Shown here one piece after another: positions 52,369 to 60,556 of a DNA stretch of 64,000 nt. The position numbers were made by a program, and so were the translations under genes. The DNA lies in assembly GCA_037200845.1 (NCBI GenBank), contig JBBCGQ010000001.1, positions 2,864,237 to 2,928,236 of the forward strand, written 5' to 3'. This stretch comes from Bauldia sp. (lineage in GTDB: Bacteria > Pseudomonadota > Alphaproteobacteria > Rhizobiales > Kaistiaceae). The notes beneath the pieces were generated by a model. It was not told the DNA's origin and made no database searches. It saw nothing but the letters and a program-made list of their open reading frames with translations. The stretch's first letter is position 1, and every line of letters begins with the position of its first letter.

Positions 52369-53234
52369 GCGTCAGCGAGACCGCGGCGCGCCCCGCCGTA
52401 GCCACCCCGGATGGCGACGAGACGCCAGTGCTGGCCGCTCGCGCCAGCCGCGGCGAGCAGATTGCGCGCATCGCCGTCCCGCTGGCGATGCTGGCCGCGG
52501 TGCTGGTCGCATGGCACCTCTACGTCACGCTCGCCAACGTTCCCCACTACGTGCTGCCGAGTCCGGTGCTGGTCGTCCAGTCGCTGATCACCGACTGGCC
52601 GATCCTCCTCAAGTCGCTGATTATCACGTTAAAGACGACGCTATCGGCGCTGGCACTTGCTCTGGTCGGCGGCGTGCTGCTCGCGGTCGCCATGGCGCAA
52701 TCGCGTCTGGTCGCACTCGCGATCTATCCCTATGCGGTGATCCTGCAAGTGACCCCGATCGTCGCCATCGCGCCGCTCATCATCATCTATGCGCCCTCGA
52801 CCATGGTGGCGTTGCTGATCGTCGCCTTCATCGTGTCGTTCTTCCCGATTCTGTCGAACACGACACAGGGCATCCGCTCGACTGACCACAATCTGCTCAA
52901 CCTGTTCGAACTCTACGGCGCCTCAAGCTGGCAGACGCTGATCCACCTGAAGCTGCCGAATGCGCTGCCCTACTTCCTCACGGGGCTGAAGATTGCCGGC
53001 GGCCTGTCGCTCATCGGTGCCGTCGTGGCCGAGTTCACCGCCGGCTCGGCGGGCGCCAATTCCGGCCTCGCCTTCCGCCTGCTCGAGTCGCAGTTCCGGC
53101 TCAACATTCCGCGCCTCTACGCCGCACTGCTACTGCTGTCGTTCACCGGCGTTCTCATCTTCGCGGCCACCAGCCTGATTTCCTGGCTGCTTCTGCGGAA
53201 GTGGCACGAGAGCGCCGTCCGCCGGGAGAATTGA
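52365..53234 (+). CDS. NitT/TauT-family ABC transporter permease
   Basis: A 289-residue permease with about six membrane helices. The EAA loop contains LFELYGASSWQTLIHLKLPNALPYFLTGLKIA, typical of SsuC/TauC. It is translationally coupled to the ATPase gene and is followed after one base by the amidohydrolase GTG. Confidence 0.94.
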   Translation: MSVSETAARPAVATPDGDETPVLAARASRGEQIARIAVPLAMLAAVLVAWHLYVTLANVPHYVLPSPVLVVQSLITDWPILLKSLIITLKTTLSALALALVGGVLLAVAMAQSRLVALAIYPYAVILQVTPIVAIAPLIIIYAPSTMVALLIVAFIVSFFPILSNTTQGIRSTDHNLLNLFELYGASSWQTLIHLKLPNALPYFLTGLKIAGGLSLIGAVVAEFTAGSAGANSGLAFRLLESQFRLNIPRLYAALLLLSFTGVLIFAATSLISWLLLRKWHESAVRREN

Positions 53235-53235
53235 G

Positions 53236-54555
53236 GTGGCGAAAGGATTTGCCGCCGTCCCCCGCGCCCCGCGTTTCGTCCTCGCCGACGCGACGCTGCC
53301 CGCCGTGCTGGTCGACGGCTTCGCGGCCAAGGCCGACGGCGACGGACTGATCCGCGCCGACATCATCGTGAAAGACGGCAAGATCGAGCGCATCGACGCG
53401 CCCGGCCGCCGCACGACCCTGCCGAAATTCGACATGGACCGCGGCATGGTGTGGCCGTGCTTCGTCGACATGCACACCCACCTCGACAAGGGTCACATCT
53501 GGCCGCGCGAGGAAAATCCGGACGGCAGCTTCGCCGGCGCCCTCGCCGCCGTCGATGCCGACCGCCGCAAGTACTGGAAGGCGAAGGACGTCGCCGCCCG
53601 CATGGATTTCGCCATCCGCGCCGCCTGCGCGCACGGCACGCGCCTGATCCGCACGCATCTCGATTCCGCCGCGCCGCAGCACCGCATCTCGTGGCCGGTG
53701 TTTGCCGAGATGCGCGACAAGTGGCGCGGCAAGGTCGACCTGCAGGCGGTGTCGATCGTCGGCATCGACGCCTTCCGCGACGAGAAGTACGCCGACGAAC
53801 TGGCCGACCTGATCGCCGACACCGGCGGGACGCTGGGCGCCGTCACCTATCCCATGCCCGACCTCGAGCGGCTGCTAGAGGGTGTGATGCTGCGCGCCGC
53901 CAATCGCAACCTCGACCTCGATTTCCACGTCGATGAGACCGGCGACCCGGCGGTCAACACGCTGCGCGTCATCGCCGAGACCGCGCTCCGCACCGATTTC
54001 GGCGGCCAGATCGTCGCCGGCCACTGCTGCTCGCTGGCGACGCAGGACCCGGCCGAGGCCGACGCGACCATGGACAAGGTCGCCGAGGCCGGGATCGCGG
54101 TCGTCTCGCTGCCGATGTGCAACATGTACCTGCAGGGCCGCGACGGCGAGCGCGACACGCCGCACTGGCGCGGCGTCACGCTCGTCCACGAGCTGGCCGA
54201 GCGCGGCGTAAAGGTGTCCGTCGCCTCCGACAACACCCGCGATCCGTTCTATGCCTACGGCGACCTCGACGTGGTCGAAGTCTTCCGCGAGGCGGTGCGC
54301 ATTCTCCATCTCGACCATCCCTTCGGCGATTGGCCGGCGGCGGTGACGCGCACGCCCGCCCTGGTCGTGCGGCGACCCGATCTCGGCGTCATCGCGGCAG
54401 GCGGCGCGGCCGATCTCGTGCTGTTCCGCGCGAGGTCGTTCACCGAACTTCTGTCGCGCCCGCAGGGCGACCGCACGGTGCTGCGCGCCGGCAAGGCGAT
54501 CGACACGACGCTGCCGGATTATCGCGAGCTGGATGGCGTGGTGGGGTTCGGATGA
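53236..54555 (+). CDS. Cytosine deaminase-like amidohydrolase
   Basis: A 439-residue metal-dependent deaminase of the CodA group. The metal motif is DMHTHLDKG (H80, H82), with HLDSA near 138, HVDETGD near 233, the His in GHCC near 262, and the Asp in VASDNTRDPF near 335. This Asp-Asn-Thr-Arg-Asp block is typical of CodA-like enzymes. The GTG start lies just after the permease stop. Substrate may be cytosine or a related N-heterocycle such as isoguanine or a creatinine-like ring; sequence alone does not decide. Confidence 0.86.
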   Translation: MAKGFAAVPRAPRFVLADATLPAVLVDGFAAKADGDGLIRADIIVKDGKIERIDAPGRRTTLPKFDMDRGMVWPCFVDMHTHLDKGHIWPREENPDGSFAGALAAVDADRRKYWKAKDVAARMDFAIRAACAHGTRLIRTHLDSAAPQHRISWPVFAEMRDKWRGKVDLQAVSIVGIDAFRDEKYADELADLIADTGGTLGAVTYPMPDLERLLEGVMLRAANRNLDLDFHVDETGDPAVNTLRVIAETALRTDFGGQIVAGHCCSLATQDPAEADATMDKVAEAGIAVVSLPMCNMYLQGRDGERDTPHWRGVTLVHELAERGVKVSVASDNTRDPFYAYGDLDVVEVFREAVRILHLDHPFGDWPAAVTRTPALVVRRPDLGVIAAGGAADLVLFRARSFTELLSRPQGDRTVLRAGKAIDTTLPDYRELDGVVGFG

Positions 54556-54570
54556 TGAAGCCCGCTCCGC

Positions 54571-54650
54571 TGTCGTCCCCGCGCAGGCGGGGACCCAGTA
54601 GCCACGGGACCGACGGCGTGTACTGGATCCCCGCCTTCGCGGGGATGACA
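54571..54650. repeat. Palindromic repeat family B, complete element
   Basis: Left arm TCCCCGCGCAGGCGGGGACC and right arm GGATCCCCGCCTTCGCGGGG, inverted and each hairpin-forming, separated by about 35 bases. It lies in the 136-bp gap before the second FAD-oxidoreductase gene, inside the probable operon. Confidence 0.85.
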
Positions 54651-54691
54651 TCGAGGGCGGGTTTGACGACGGTGGATAGGCGAGCACGCGC

Positions 54692-56104
54692 ATGACGACC
54701 TACGACATCGCCGGCCTGAAGGCGGCGCTGGCCGGCCTCAAGATCGAGGAGAACCCGGCGATCGTGAAGCAGAAGTCGCGCGACTTCTTCTGGTACTCGC
54801 CGGTGCTGAAGCGGCAGCTCGATCACGTCACCGGCGACATCGTCGTCTCGCCGAAGGACGAGGCGGAGGTCATCCGCATCCTCAAGGAGTGCTACGCCCG
54901 CGCCATCCCGGTGACGCCGCGCGGCTCGGGCACCGGCAACTACGGCCAGGCGATGCCGCTGTCCGGCGGCGTCATCTTGAGCCTCGCCGACATGAACAAG
55001 GTGAAGTCGATCAGCCGCGGCCGCGTCGTCGCCGAGGCCGGCGCCATCCTCGCCGAGATCGACCGCCAGACGCGCGCCCATTCGCAGCAGGAGCTGCGAC
55101 TGCATCCTTCGACGTATAACACCGCTTCCATAGCCGGCTTCGTTGCCGGCGGTTCCGGCGGCGTCGGGTCGATCAACTGGGGCGGCCTGCGCGACGCCGG
55201 CAACGTCCTGTCGCTCCGCGTCGTGACGATGGAAGCCGAGCCGCGCGTCATGATCGTCAAGGGCCGCGACCTCGCCAAGGTGATGCACGCCTACGGCACC
55301 AACGGCATCATCACCGAGGTCGAGATGCCGCTCGAGGCCGCCTACGACTGGGTCGACGTCGTCGTCGGCTTCGACGACTACGGCAAGGCGGTGCGCTTCG
55401 CCAATCTTTTGGCAAACCAGGACGGCCTGCTGTTCAAGGAAGTCGCCACCGTCGCGGCGCCGGTGCCCTACGACTATTTCCTGCGCCACCAGAAGTTCCT
55501 GAAGCGCGAGCAATCCGTCGCGCTGCTGATGGTCGCGCCGCACGCGATGGATCCGTTCCTGGCGCTCGCCGACCGCGAGAAGGCGGAGATCCTCCATCGC
55601 TCCGATACGGCGAGCGAGGCCGAGAAGAAGGGCCTGCCGCCGGTCTACGAATTGACGTGGAACCACACGACGCTGCGGGGCTTGCGCGTCGATCCGACCA
55701 TCACCTACCTGCAGGTGCTCTACCCCTTCCCCGACACCGTCGCCCATGTCGCCAGGATGACCGCGCTGCTCGGCGACGAGGTGCCCGGCCATCTCGAATT
55801 CATCCGCTTCGACGGCAACGTCGCCGCCACCGGCCTGCCGATCGTCCGCTTCACCAGCGAAGCAAGGCTCGACGAGATCATTCGCCTGCACGAGCAGAAC
55901 GGCTGCCCGATCTTCAACCCGCACCGCTACACGCTGGAGGAAGGCGGCATGAAACGCACCGACGCCGTGCAACTCGCCTTCAAGAAGGAAGCCGACCCCA
56001 AGGGCCTGCTCAACCCCGGCAAGATGATCGCGTGGGAGAATCCGGATTTCGATTTGAACTCCGACAAGGTCTATCTCTTCCCCGGCATGCAGGCGGCCGA
56101 ATAG
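54692..56104 (+). CDS. PCMH-type FAD-binding oxidoreductase (copy 2)
   Basis: A 470-residue flavoprotein paralogous to the gene at 45662. The shared N-terminal block is KSRDFFWYSPVLK (residues 28-40), and the FAD loop PRGSGTGNYGQAMPL is at 76-90. LHPSTYNTASIAGFVAGG and DPKGLLNPGKMIAWENPDF follow. The role in this operon may be to oxidise a ring-opened product of the amidohydrolase step. The next gene starts at the following base, so they are tightly coupled. Confidence 0.88.
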   Translation: MTTYDIAGLKAALAGLKIEENPAIVKQKSRDFFWYSPVLKRQLDHVTGDIVVSPKDEAEVIRILKECYARAIPVTPRGSGTGNYGQAMPLSGGVILSLADMNKVKSISRGRVVAEAGAILAEIDRQTRAHSQQELRLHPSTYNTASIAGFVAGGSGGVGSINWGGLRDAGNVLSLRVVTMEAEPRVMIVKGRDLAKVMHAYGTNGIITEVEMPLEAAYDWVDVVVGFDDYGKAVRFANLLANQDGLLFKEVATVAAPVPYDYFLRHQKFLKREQSVALLMVAPHAMDPFLALADREKAEILHRSDTASEAEKKGLPPVYELTWNHTTLRGLRVDPTITYLQVLYPFPDTVAHVARMTALLGDEVPGHLEFIRFDGNVAATGLPIVRFTSEARLDEIIRLHEQNGCPIFNPHRYTLEEGGMKRTDAVQLAFKKEADPKGLLNPGKMIAWENPDFDLNSDKVYLFPGMQAAE

Positions 56105-56686
56105 ATGCGCGTGATGGTGATCTACTGCCATCCGGTCGAGACGAGCTACAACGCCGCGCTCCACCGCGCCGCCGTCGATGCGCTGAAGGCGTCGGGCTAC
56201 GAGGTCGACGACTGCGATCTCTACGCCGAAGGCTTCAACCCGGTGATGTCGCGGCAGGAGCGCATCGACTATCACGACGAAGCGATCAATACGAAGCCGG
56301 TGCAGCAATACGTCGACCGCCTGCGCGCCGCCGAGGCGTTGGTGCTCTCCTGCCCGGTGTGGAACTACGGCTACCCGGCGATGCTGAAGGGATTCTCCGA
56401 CCGCGTCTTCCTGCCCGGCGTCTCGTTCAAGCTGGAGAACGGCAAGGTCGGCCCGAATCTTTGGCACCTGCGCAAGATCGCCGCGATCCACACCTACGGC
56501 GGCACGTGGTTCCGCACCTTCCTGATGGGCGACGCGCCGCGCAAGCAATTCACGCGCACGCTGCGCGCCCTCGCCCACCCGCTCGCCAAGCGGAAGTTTC
56601 TCGCCCTCTACGACATGAACCGGAATGGTGAGCCGGCGCTGAAGGCGTTTTTGGCGAAGGTGTCGCAGGAGATGCGTGGGTTCTGA
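56105..56686 (+). CDS. NAD(P)H-dependent flavodoxin-fold oxidoreductase (NQO1/KefF type)
   Basis: A 193-residue flavodoxin_2 protein. The FMN-binding start VMVIYCHPVETSYNAALH and the LVLSCPVWNYGYPAMLKGFSDRVF block are typical. It transfers hydride from NAD(P)H to quinones or flavins. It directly follows the FAD oxidoreductase and could regenerate or receive its electrons (inference). Confidence 0.92.
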   Translation: MRVMVIYCHPVETSYNAALHRAAVDALKASGYEVDDCDLYAEGFNPVMSRQERIDYHDEAINTKPVQQYVDRLRAAEALVLSCPVWNYGYPAMLKGFSDRVFLPGVSFKLENGKVGPNLWHLRKIAAIHTYGGTWFRTFLMGDAPRKQFTRTLRALAHPLAKRKFLALYDMNRNGEPALKAFLAKVSQEMRGF

Positions 56687-56696
56687 GTTTGGGTTG

Positions 56697-56841
56697 GCAC
56701 ACCCCTCCCCAAAACCGCGAAGTGCGGTTTTGGCCCTCCCGCAAGGGGTGGGCTCAAGTGGAGTCTGGGTCGGGCAGCAAGGCGAACCCTCCCCTCGCGG
56801 GAGGGTCAAACGGCCGAAGGCCGTTTGGGGAGGGGTGTCTC
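56697..56841. repeat. Palindromic repeat family A, complete element
   Basis: Inverted arms as at 20945, with hairpins AACCGCGAAGTGCGGTT and AACGGCCGAAGGCCGTT. It lies between the flavodoxin-fold gene and the MarR gene and may limit read-through. Confidence 0.9.
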
Positions 56842-56910
56842 TCCTCCCCCCACGCCAGCGAACCGGTTGTCATACAGCCGACATCGACCCCCCTTAGCCT
56901 GCTCACTAAC

Positions 56911-57396
56911 ATGGGCTTCGATCATCGCCGCACGGTTACCCATCGACTGTCCCAGGCGGCGCACGCCTATCGGGTGCGCGCCGGCGGCCAGCTTTCGCGG
57001 ATCGGCCTTCATTCCGGACAGGAAAGCCTGCTGAAGTCGCTGTCGGCCGAGGACGGCATGTCGATGAGCGACATCGCCGCGGCCTTGGGCGTCCAGCCCC
57101 CGACTATCACCAAAATGATCAGCCGGCTTGCCGCGCAGGATTACGTCGAGCGCCGCGCCTCCTCCGGCGACGGTCGCCAGGCCGAGGTGTTCCTGACCGA
57201 GCGCGGCCGCCGCGCCATCGCCACCATCGACAAGGTGTGGAAGCGGATCGAGAAGACGGCCCTCGCCGACATCGAGGACAAGGACCGCAAGCGCCTGCGC
57301 AAGCTGCTGCGCCAGGTCGAGCGCAACCTGGGCGGCAAGCGCGCCGGGCGCATCCCCGAGGACGACGAGATCGACGTCGAGGACGACGCCGTCTAA
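56911..57396 (+). CDS. MarR-family transcriptional regulator
   Basis: A 161-residue winged-helix regulator. The recognition region reads MSMSDIAAALGVQPPTITKMISRLAAQDYVERRAS (residues about 50-85), with the wing SGDGRQAEVFLTERGRR. The acidic C-terminus (PEDDEIDVEDD) is distinctive. The ATG at 56911 gives the family length; longer frames run back into the repeat. Its target is unknown; the adjacent SDR/DMT operon is the best guess. Confidence 0.92.
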   Translation: MGFDHRRTVTHRLSQAAHAYRVRAGGQLSRIGLHSGQESLLKSLSAEDGMSMSDIAAALGVQPPTITKMISRLAAQDYVERRASSGDGRQAEVFLTERGRRAIATIDKVWKRIEKTALADIEDKDRKRLRKLLRQVERNLGGKRAGRIPEDDEIDVEDDAV

Positions 57397-57465
57397 GCCG
57401 ATTTGCCGAACGTCGGCGTGGCGGACTAGCATCGCGCCCACCTCCGCCGTCCGCCCGAGCCTCCC

Positions 57466-58224
57466 ATGCCAACTCAGTTCGATTTCACCGACCGCGTCGC
57501 CGTCGTCACCGGCGGCGGCCAGGGTATCGGGCGCGCCGTGACCGAGCGGCTCATCGCCGGCGGCGCCACGGTGGCGATCTGGGACTGGGACAAGACGACC
57601 GCCGAGGCGACGGCGGCCGAACTCGCCGCGAAGGGCGAGGTCGCCGCCTTTCAGGTCGACGTCGGCGACGAGGCCGCGGTCGACGCCGCCCGCGACGCGA
57701 CGCTCCGTGCGTTCGGCAAGGTCGATATCCTCGTCAACAATGCCGGCATCAACGGGGTCAACGCTACGCTGGTAAACTACCCGATCGACTCGTGGGACGC
57801 CGTGATCCGCGTCAACCTCCGCGGCACATTCCTCTGCTGCCGCGCGCTCGTGCCCGGCATGGTGGAACGCAACTACGGCCGCATCGCCAACGTCGCCTCG
57901 ATCGCCGGCAAGGAGGGCAACCCCAACGCCTCGGCTTATTCGGCGTCGAAGGCCGGCATCATCGCGCTCACCAAGTCGCTCGGCAAGGAACTGGCCGGCA
58001 GCGACATATCGGTCAACGCCATCACCCCGGTGACCGCGATGACCAAGATGGTCGCCGAGCAGGTGAGCGGGGAACATCTCGCCTACATGCTGTCCAAAAT
58101 TCCGCGCGGCCGGACGGTCAAGGTGGAAGAGATCGCCGACATGGTCGCTTTCATGGTATCGGCGGAGTGCTCCTTTACCACCGGCGCCACCTTCGACATC
58201 TCCGGCGGCCGCGCCACCTACTGA
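57466..58224 (+). CDS. Short-chain dehydrogenase/reductase (FabG-like)
   Basis: A 252-residue classical SDR. The cofactor motif GGGQGIGRAV is near residue 16, NNAGI near 92, the catalytic Ser in VASIAGKEG near 145, and YSASKAG gives the YxxxK near 158-162. It resembles 3-oxoacyl-ACP reductase-like and sugar-acid dehydrogenases. It starts an apparent operon with the transporter and hydroxyacid dehydrogenase genes. Confidence 0.92.
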   Translation: MPTQFDFTDRVAVVTGGGQGIGRAVTERLIAGGATVAIWDWDKTTAEATAAELAAKGEVAAFQVDVGDEAAVDAARDATLRAFGKVDILVNNAGINGVNATLVNYPIDSWDAVIRVNLRGTFLCCRALVPGMVERNYGRIANVASIAGKEGNPNASAYSASKAGIIALTKSLGKELAGSDISVNAITPVTAMTKMVAEQVSGEHLAYMLSKIPRGRTVKVEEIADMVAFMVSAECSFTTGATFDISGGRATY

Positions 58225-58238
58225 GCCGCCTCGCCGAC

Positions 58239-59135
58239 ATGCCGCATGCCCCGCTTACCGAGCATGAATCCGCCGAGCGGCTGGTCGGCATCGGCCTGTT
58301 CTGCATCGCGGTCACGACCTTCACGCTGCTCGATACGTCGGCGAAGTTTGCCGCCCTCCACGGCGTGCCGACGCTGGAGATCGCGTGGTTCCGCTACGCG
58401 CTGTCCGTCGTCCTGTCGATCGCGTTGCTGCAGCCGTGGAAGCACCCGGCCGACTACGTTTCGCGCCGCCCCGTCGTGCAGGGACTGCGGGCGGTGTTCC
58501 TGCTGGGCTCGACGGTGCTGAACTTCATCGCGCTGCAGTACCTGCCGCTCACCCAGACGGTTTCGATCACCTTCGCCTCGCCGCTCATCGTCACCGCCCT
58601 CGCCGGGCCGATACTCGGCGAGTGGGCGGGCGTGCATCGCTGGGCGGCGATCGTCGTCGGCTTCATCGGCGTCGTCATCGTCGTCCACCCGGAGGCCGGC
58701 GCCTTCCAGCCGGCGGTCCTCTATTCCGTCGCCGCCGCCTTCTGCTACGCCGGCTACGGCCTGACGACGCGCCTGCTCAGCGCCACCGAATCGGCGGCCG
58801 GCATGCTGGTCTACGGCTCGCTCCTCTCCGCCGTCGCGCTGACCCCGACGCTGCCGACGGTGTGGGTGCTGCCGGGCGACTGGCGCGTGCTCGGCGCCCT
58901 CGTCATGACCGGCGTCGCCAGCGCCGTCGGGCACTGGTTCCTCATCCTCGCCAACCGCCGGGCCCCCGCCACGGTGCTGGCGCCATTCTCGTATGTGCAG
59001 CTTCTGTCGATGGCGGTCGCCGGCTACCTGGTATTCGACACCGTCCCCGACCTCTCGACGCTCGCCGGCGCCCTCGTCATCATCGCCAGCGGGCTTTACA
59101 TCGTCTATCGCGAGCGTGTGCACCGCGACCGCTGA
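58239..59135 (+). CDS. DMT-family (EamA) transporter
   Basis: A 298-residue inner-membrane protein with about ten helices in two EamA repeats (first repeat from LVGIGLFCIAVTTFTLLDTSAKF, second from AVLYSVAAAFCYAGYGL). The FRYALSV and GHWFLILANRRAPATVLAPFSYVQLL blocks are typical of S-adenosylmethionine/metabolite exporters. The substrate is unknown. The ATG at 58239 is fourteen bases after the SDR stop. Confidence 0.92.
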   Translation: MPHAPLTEHESAERLVGIGLFCIAVTTFTLLDTSAKFAALHGVPTLEIAWFRYALSVVLSIALLQPWKHPADYVSRRPVVQGLRAVFLLGSTVLNFIALQYLPLTQTVSITFASPLIVTALAGPILGEWAGVHRWAAIVVGFIGVVIVVHPEAGAFQPAVLYSVAAAFCYAGYGLTTRLLSATESAAGMLVYGSLLSAVALTPTLPTVWVLPGDWRVLGALVMTGVASAVGHWFLILANRRAPATVLAPFSYVQLLSMAVAGYLVFDTVPDLSTLAGALVIIASGLYIVYRERVHRDR

Positions 59136-59149
59136 AGGAGCTTCTGAAC

Positions 59150-60088
59150 GTGGACAAGATCGAGATTCTGTACGCTGGCACCATCCCGCCCACCACCGAG
59201 CGGAAACTAAGCGAGCGCTTCGCCGTCCGGCGGGCGAACGAGGACATCGCCGCGGTCCGCGGCATCGCCGGCGGCGGCCGCTTCACCGTCGACCGCGCGC
59301 TGATCGCGAAGCTGCCCAAGCTCGAGATCGTCGCCAACTTCGGCGTCGGCTACGACGGCGTCGACACCGCCGCCGCGGCCGACCGCGGCATCGTCGTCAC
59401 CAACACGCCAAACGTGCTGACCGAGGAAGTCGCCGATACCGCGCTCGGCCTGCTGCTCATGACGGTGCGCGAATTTTCCGCCGCCGAACGCTACCTCCGC
59501 GCCGGCAAGTGGACCGAGAAGCCCTACCCGCTGACCAAGGCGACCATGCGCAACCGCACCGTCGGCATCCTCGGCCTCGGGCGCATCGGCCTCGCCATCG
59601 CCCGGCGGCTGGACGCCATGGCTGTGCCGGTCGTCTACCACTCGCGCACGAAACGCGACGACGTCGCCTACCGCCACTACGCCGACCTGATCGCCATGGC
59701 CAGGGACGTCGATACTCTCGTCATGGTGCTGCCCGGCACGGCGGCAACCCGCAACATCGTCAACGCCGACGTGCTGAAGGCGCTGGGGCCGGACGGCATC
59801 CTGGTCAACATCGGCCGCGGCATGTCGGTCGATGAGCCGGCGCTGATCGCCGCACTCAAGGACGGCACCATCCGCGCCGCCGGCCTCGACGTCTTCGCCG
59901 ACGAGCCGCGCGTGCCGGCCGAGCTGATGGCGCTGCCCAACGCGGTGCTGCTGCCCCACGTTGGCTCCGCCTCCGTGCACACGCGCGACGGCATGGGCCA
60001 GCTGGTACTCGACAACCTGACGAGCTGGTTCGACCAGGGCCGGCCGCTGACGCCGGTGCCGGAGACGCCGTGGCCGCGCAGGAAATAA
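59150..60088 (+). CDS. D-isomer-specific 2-hydroxyacid dehydrogenase
   Basis: A 312-residue NAD(P)-dependent dehydrogenase. The Rossmann motif is GILGLGRIGLAIARR (near 145), the catalytic Arg is in VNIGRGMSVDE, the Glu in DVFADEP, and the His in LLPHVGSASVHTR. It probably reduces hydroxypyruvate or glyoxylate-like 2-keto acids. The GTG at 59150 with GAAGGAG upstream is preferred; a TTG six bases earlier is possible. Confidence 0.93.
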   Translation: MDKIEILYAGTIPPTTERKLSERFAVRRANEDIAAVRGIAGGGRFTVDRALIAKLPKLEIVANFGVGYDGVDTAAAADRGIVVTNTPNVLTEEVADTALGLLLMTVREFSAAERYLRAGKWTEKPYPLTKATMRNRTVGILGLGRIGLAIARRLDAMAVPVVYHSRTKRDDVAYRHYADLIAMARDVDTLVMVLPGTAATRNIVNADVLKALGPDGILVNIGRGMSVDEPALIAALKDGTIRAAGLDVFADEPRVPAELMALPNAVLLPHVGSASVHTRDGMGQLVLDNLTSWFDQGRPLTPVPETPWPRRK

Positions 60089-60100
60089 CGGGGGCCGCCA

Positions 60101-60556
60101 GTGGACGTTAGCCTCGTTGTCAGCGTCGCCTCCTTCGCGGTCGTCGTCATCGTCGCGGCGGTGTTCGTCTTCGCGCTCCGCGGCCAGGGCGGACCGGCGC
60201 GACAGACGGACGGAGGCATCCGCGTGCCGCTCAGGGCCGCCTATGGGTCGCGCAAGGGCTTCGGCCTCTTGGGCAGCCACAACAACTTCAATCCGCTGCT
60301 GCTGCTCTACGACGACCGCATCGAATATCGCGTGCTGAAGCGCACGTCAGTGGCCTACTCAGGCATCGCGGGCGTCGACGCCGTGACCGGATGGGGACGG
60401 GCCGCGGTGGTCCTGTCGTTCACCGACTCGAACTTCCGCTTTGTCGGCAATACCGGCGGCAGGGCGGCGCTCGCCGAGGTCTTGCGGCTGCTGCGCGACA
60501 AGGGAAGTCCGCTGACCGATGCGGCGCGGGTGATCGCGGAGGCACCTGCCGGCTAG
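60101..60556 (+). CDS. Hypothetical membrane-anchored protein
   Basis: A 151-residue protein with one N-terminal membrane helix (LVVSVASFAVVVIVAAVFVFAL). The soluble domain that follows is PH-like in pattern (LLLLYDDRIEYRVLKRTSVAYSGIAGVDAV). I recognise no named family. The start is a GTG twelve bases after the dehydrogenase stop. It shares a CTAG with the convergent DenD-like gene. Confidence 0.72.
   Translation: MDVSLVVSVASFAVVVIVAAVFVFALRGQGGPARQTDGGIRVPLRAAYGSRKGFGLLGSHNNFNPLLLLYDDRIEYRVLKRTSVAYSGIAGVDAVTGWGRAAVVLSFTDSNFRFVGNTGGRAALAEVLRLLRDKGSPLTDAARVIAEAPAG

Noticed and set aside
54556-54691. tRNA-like fold in the gap before the second FAD oxidoreductase
   Set aside because: The stems belong to the family B palindrome; no T-loop or CCA-compatible acceptor is present.
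13215-56841. Insertion sequences
   Set aside because: The palindromic repeats contain no transposase frame and no copies of known IS ends or direct target duplications that I could recognise.
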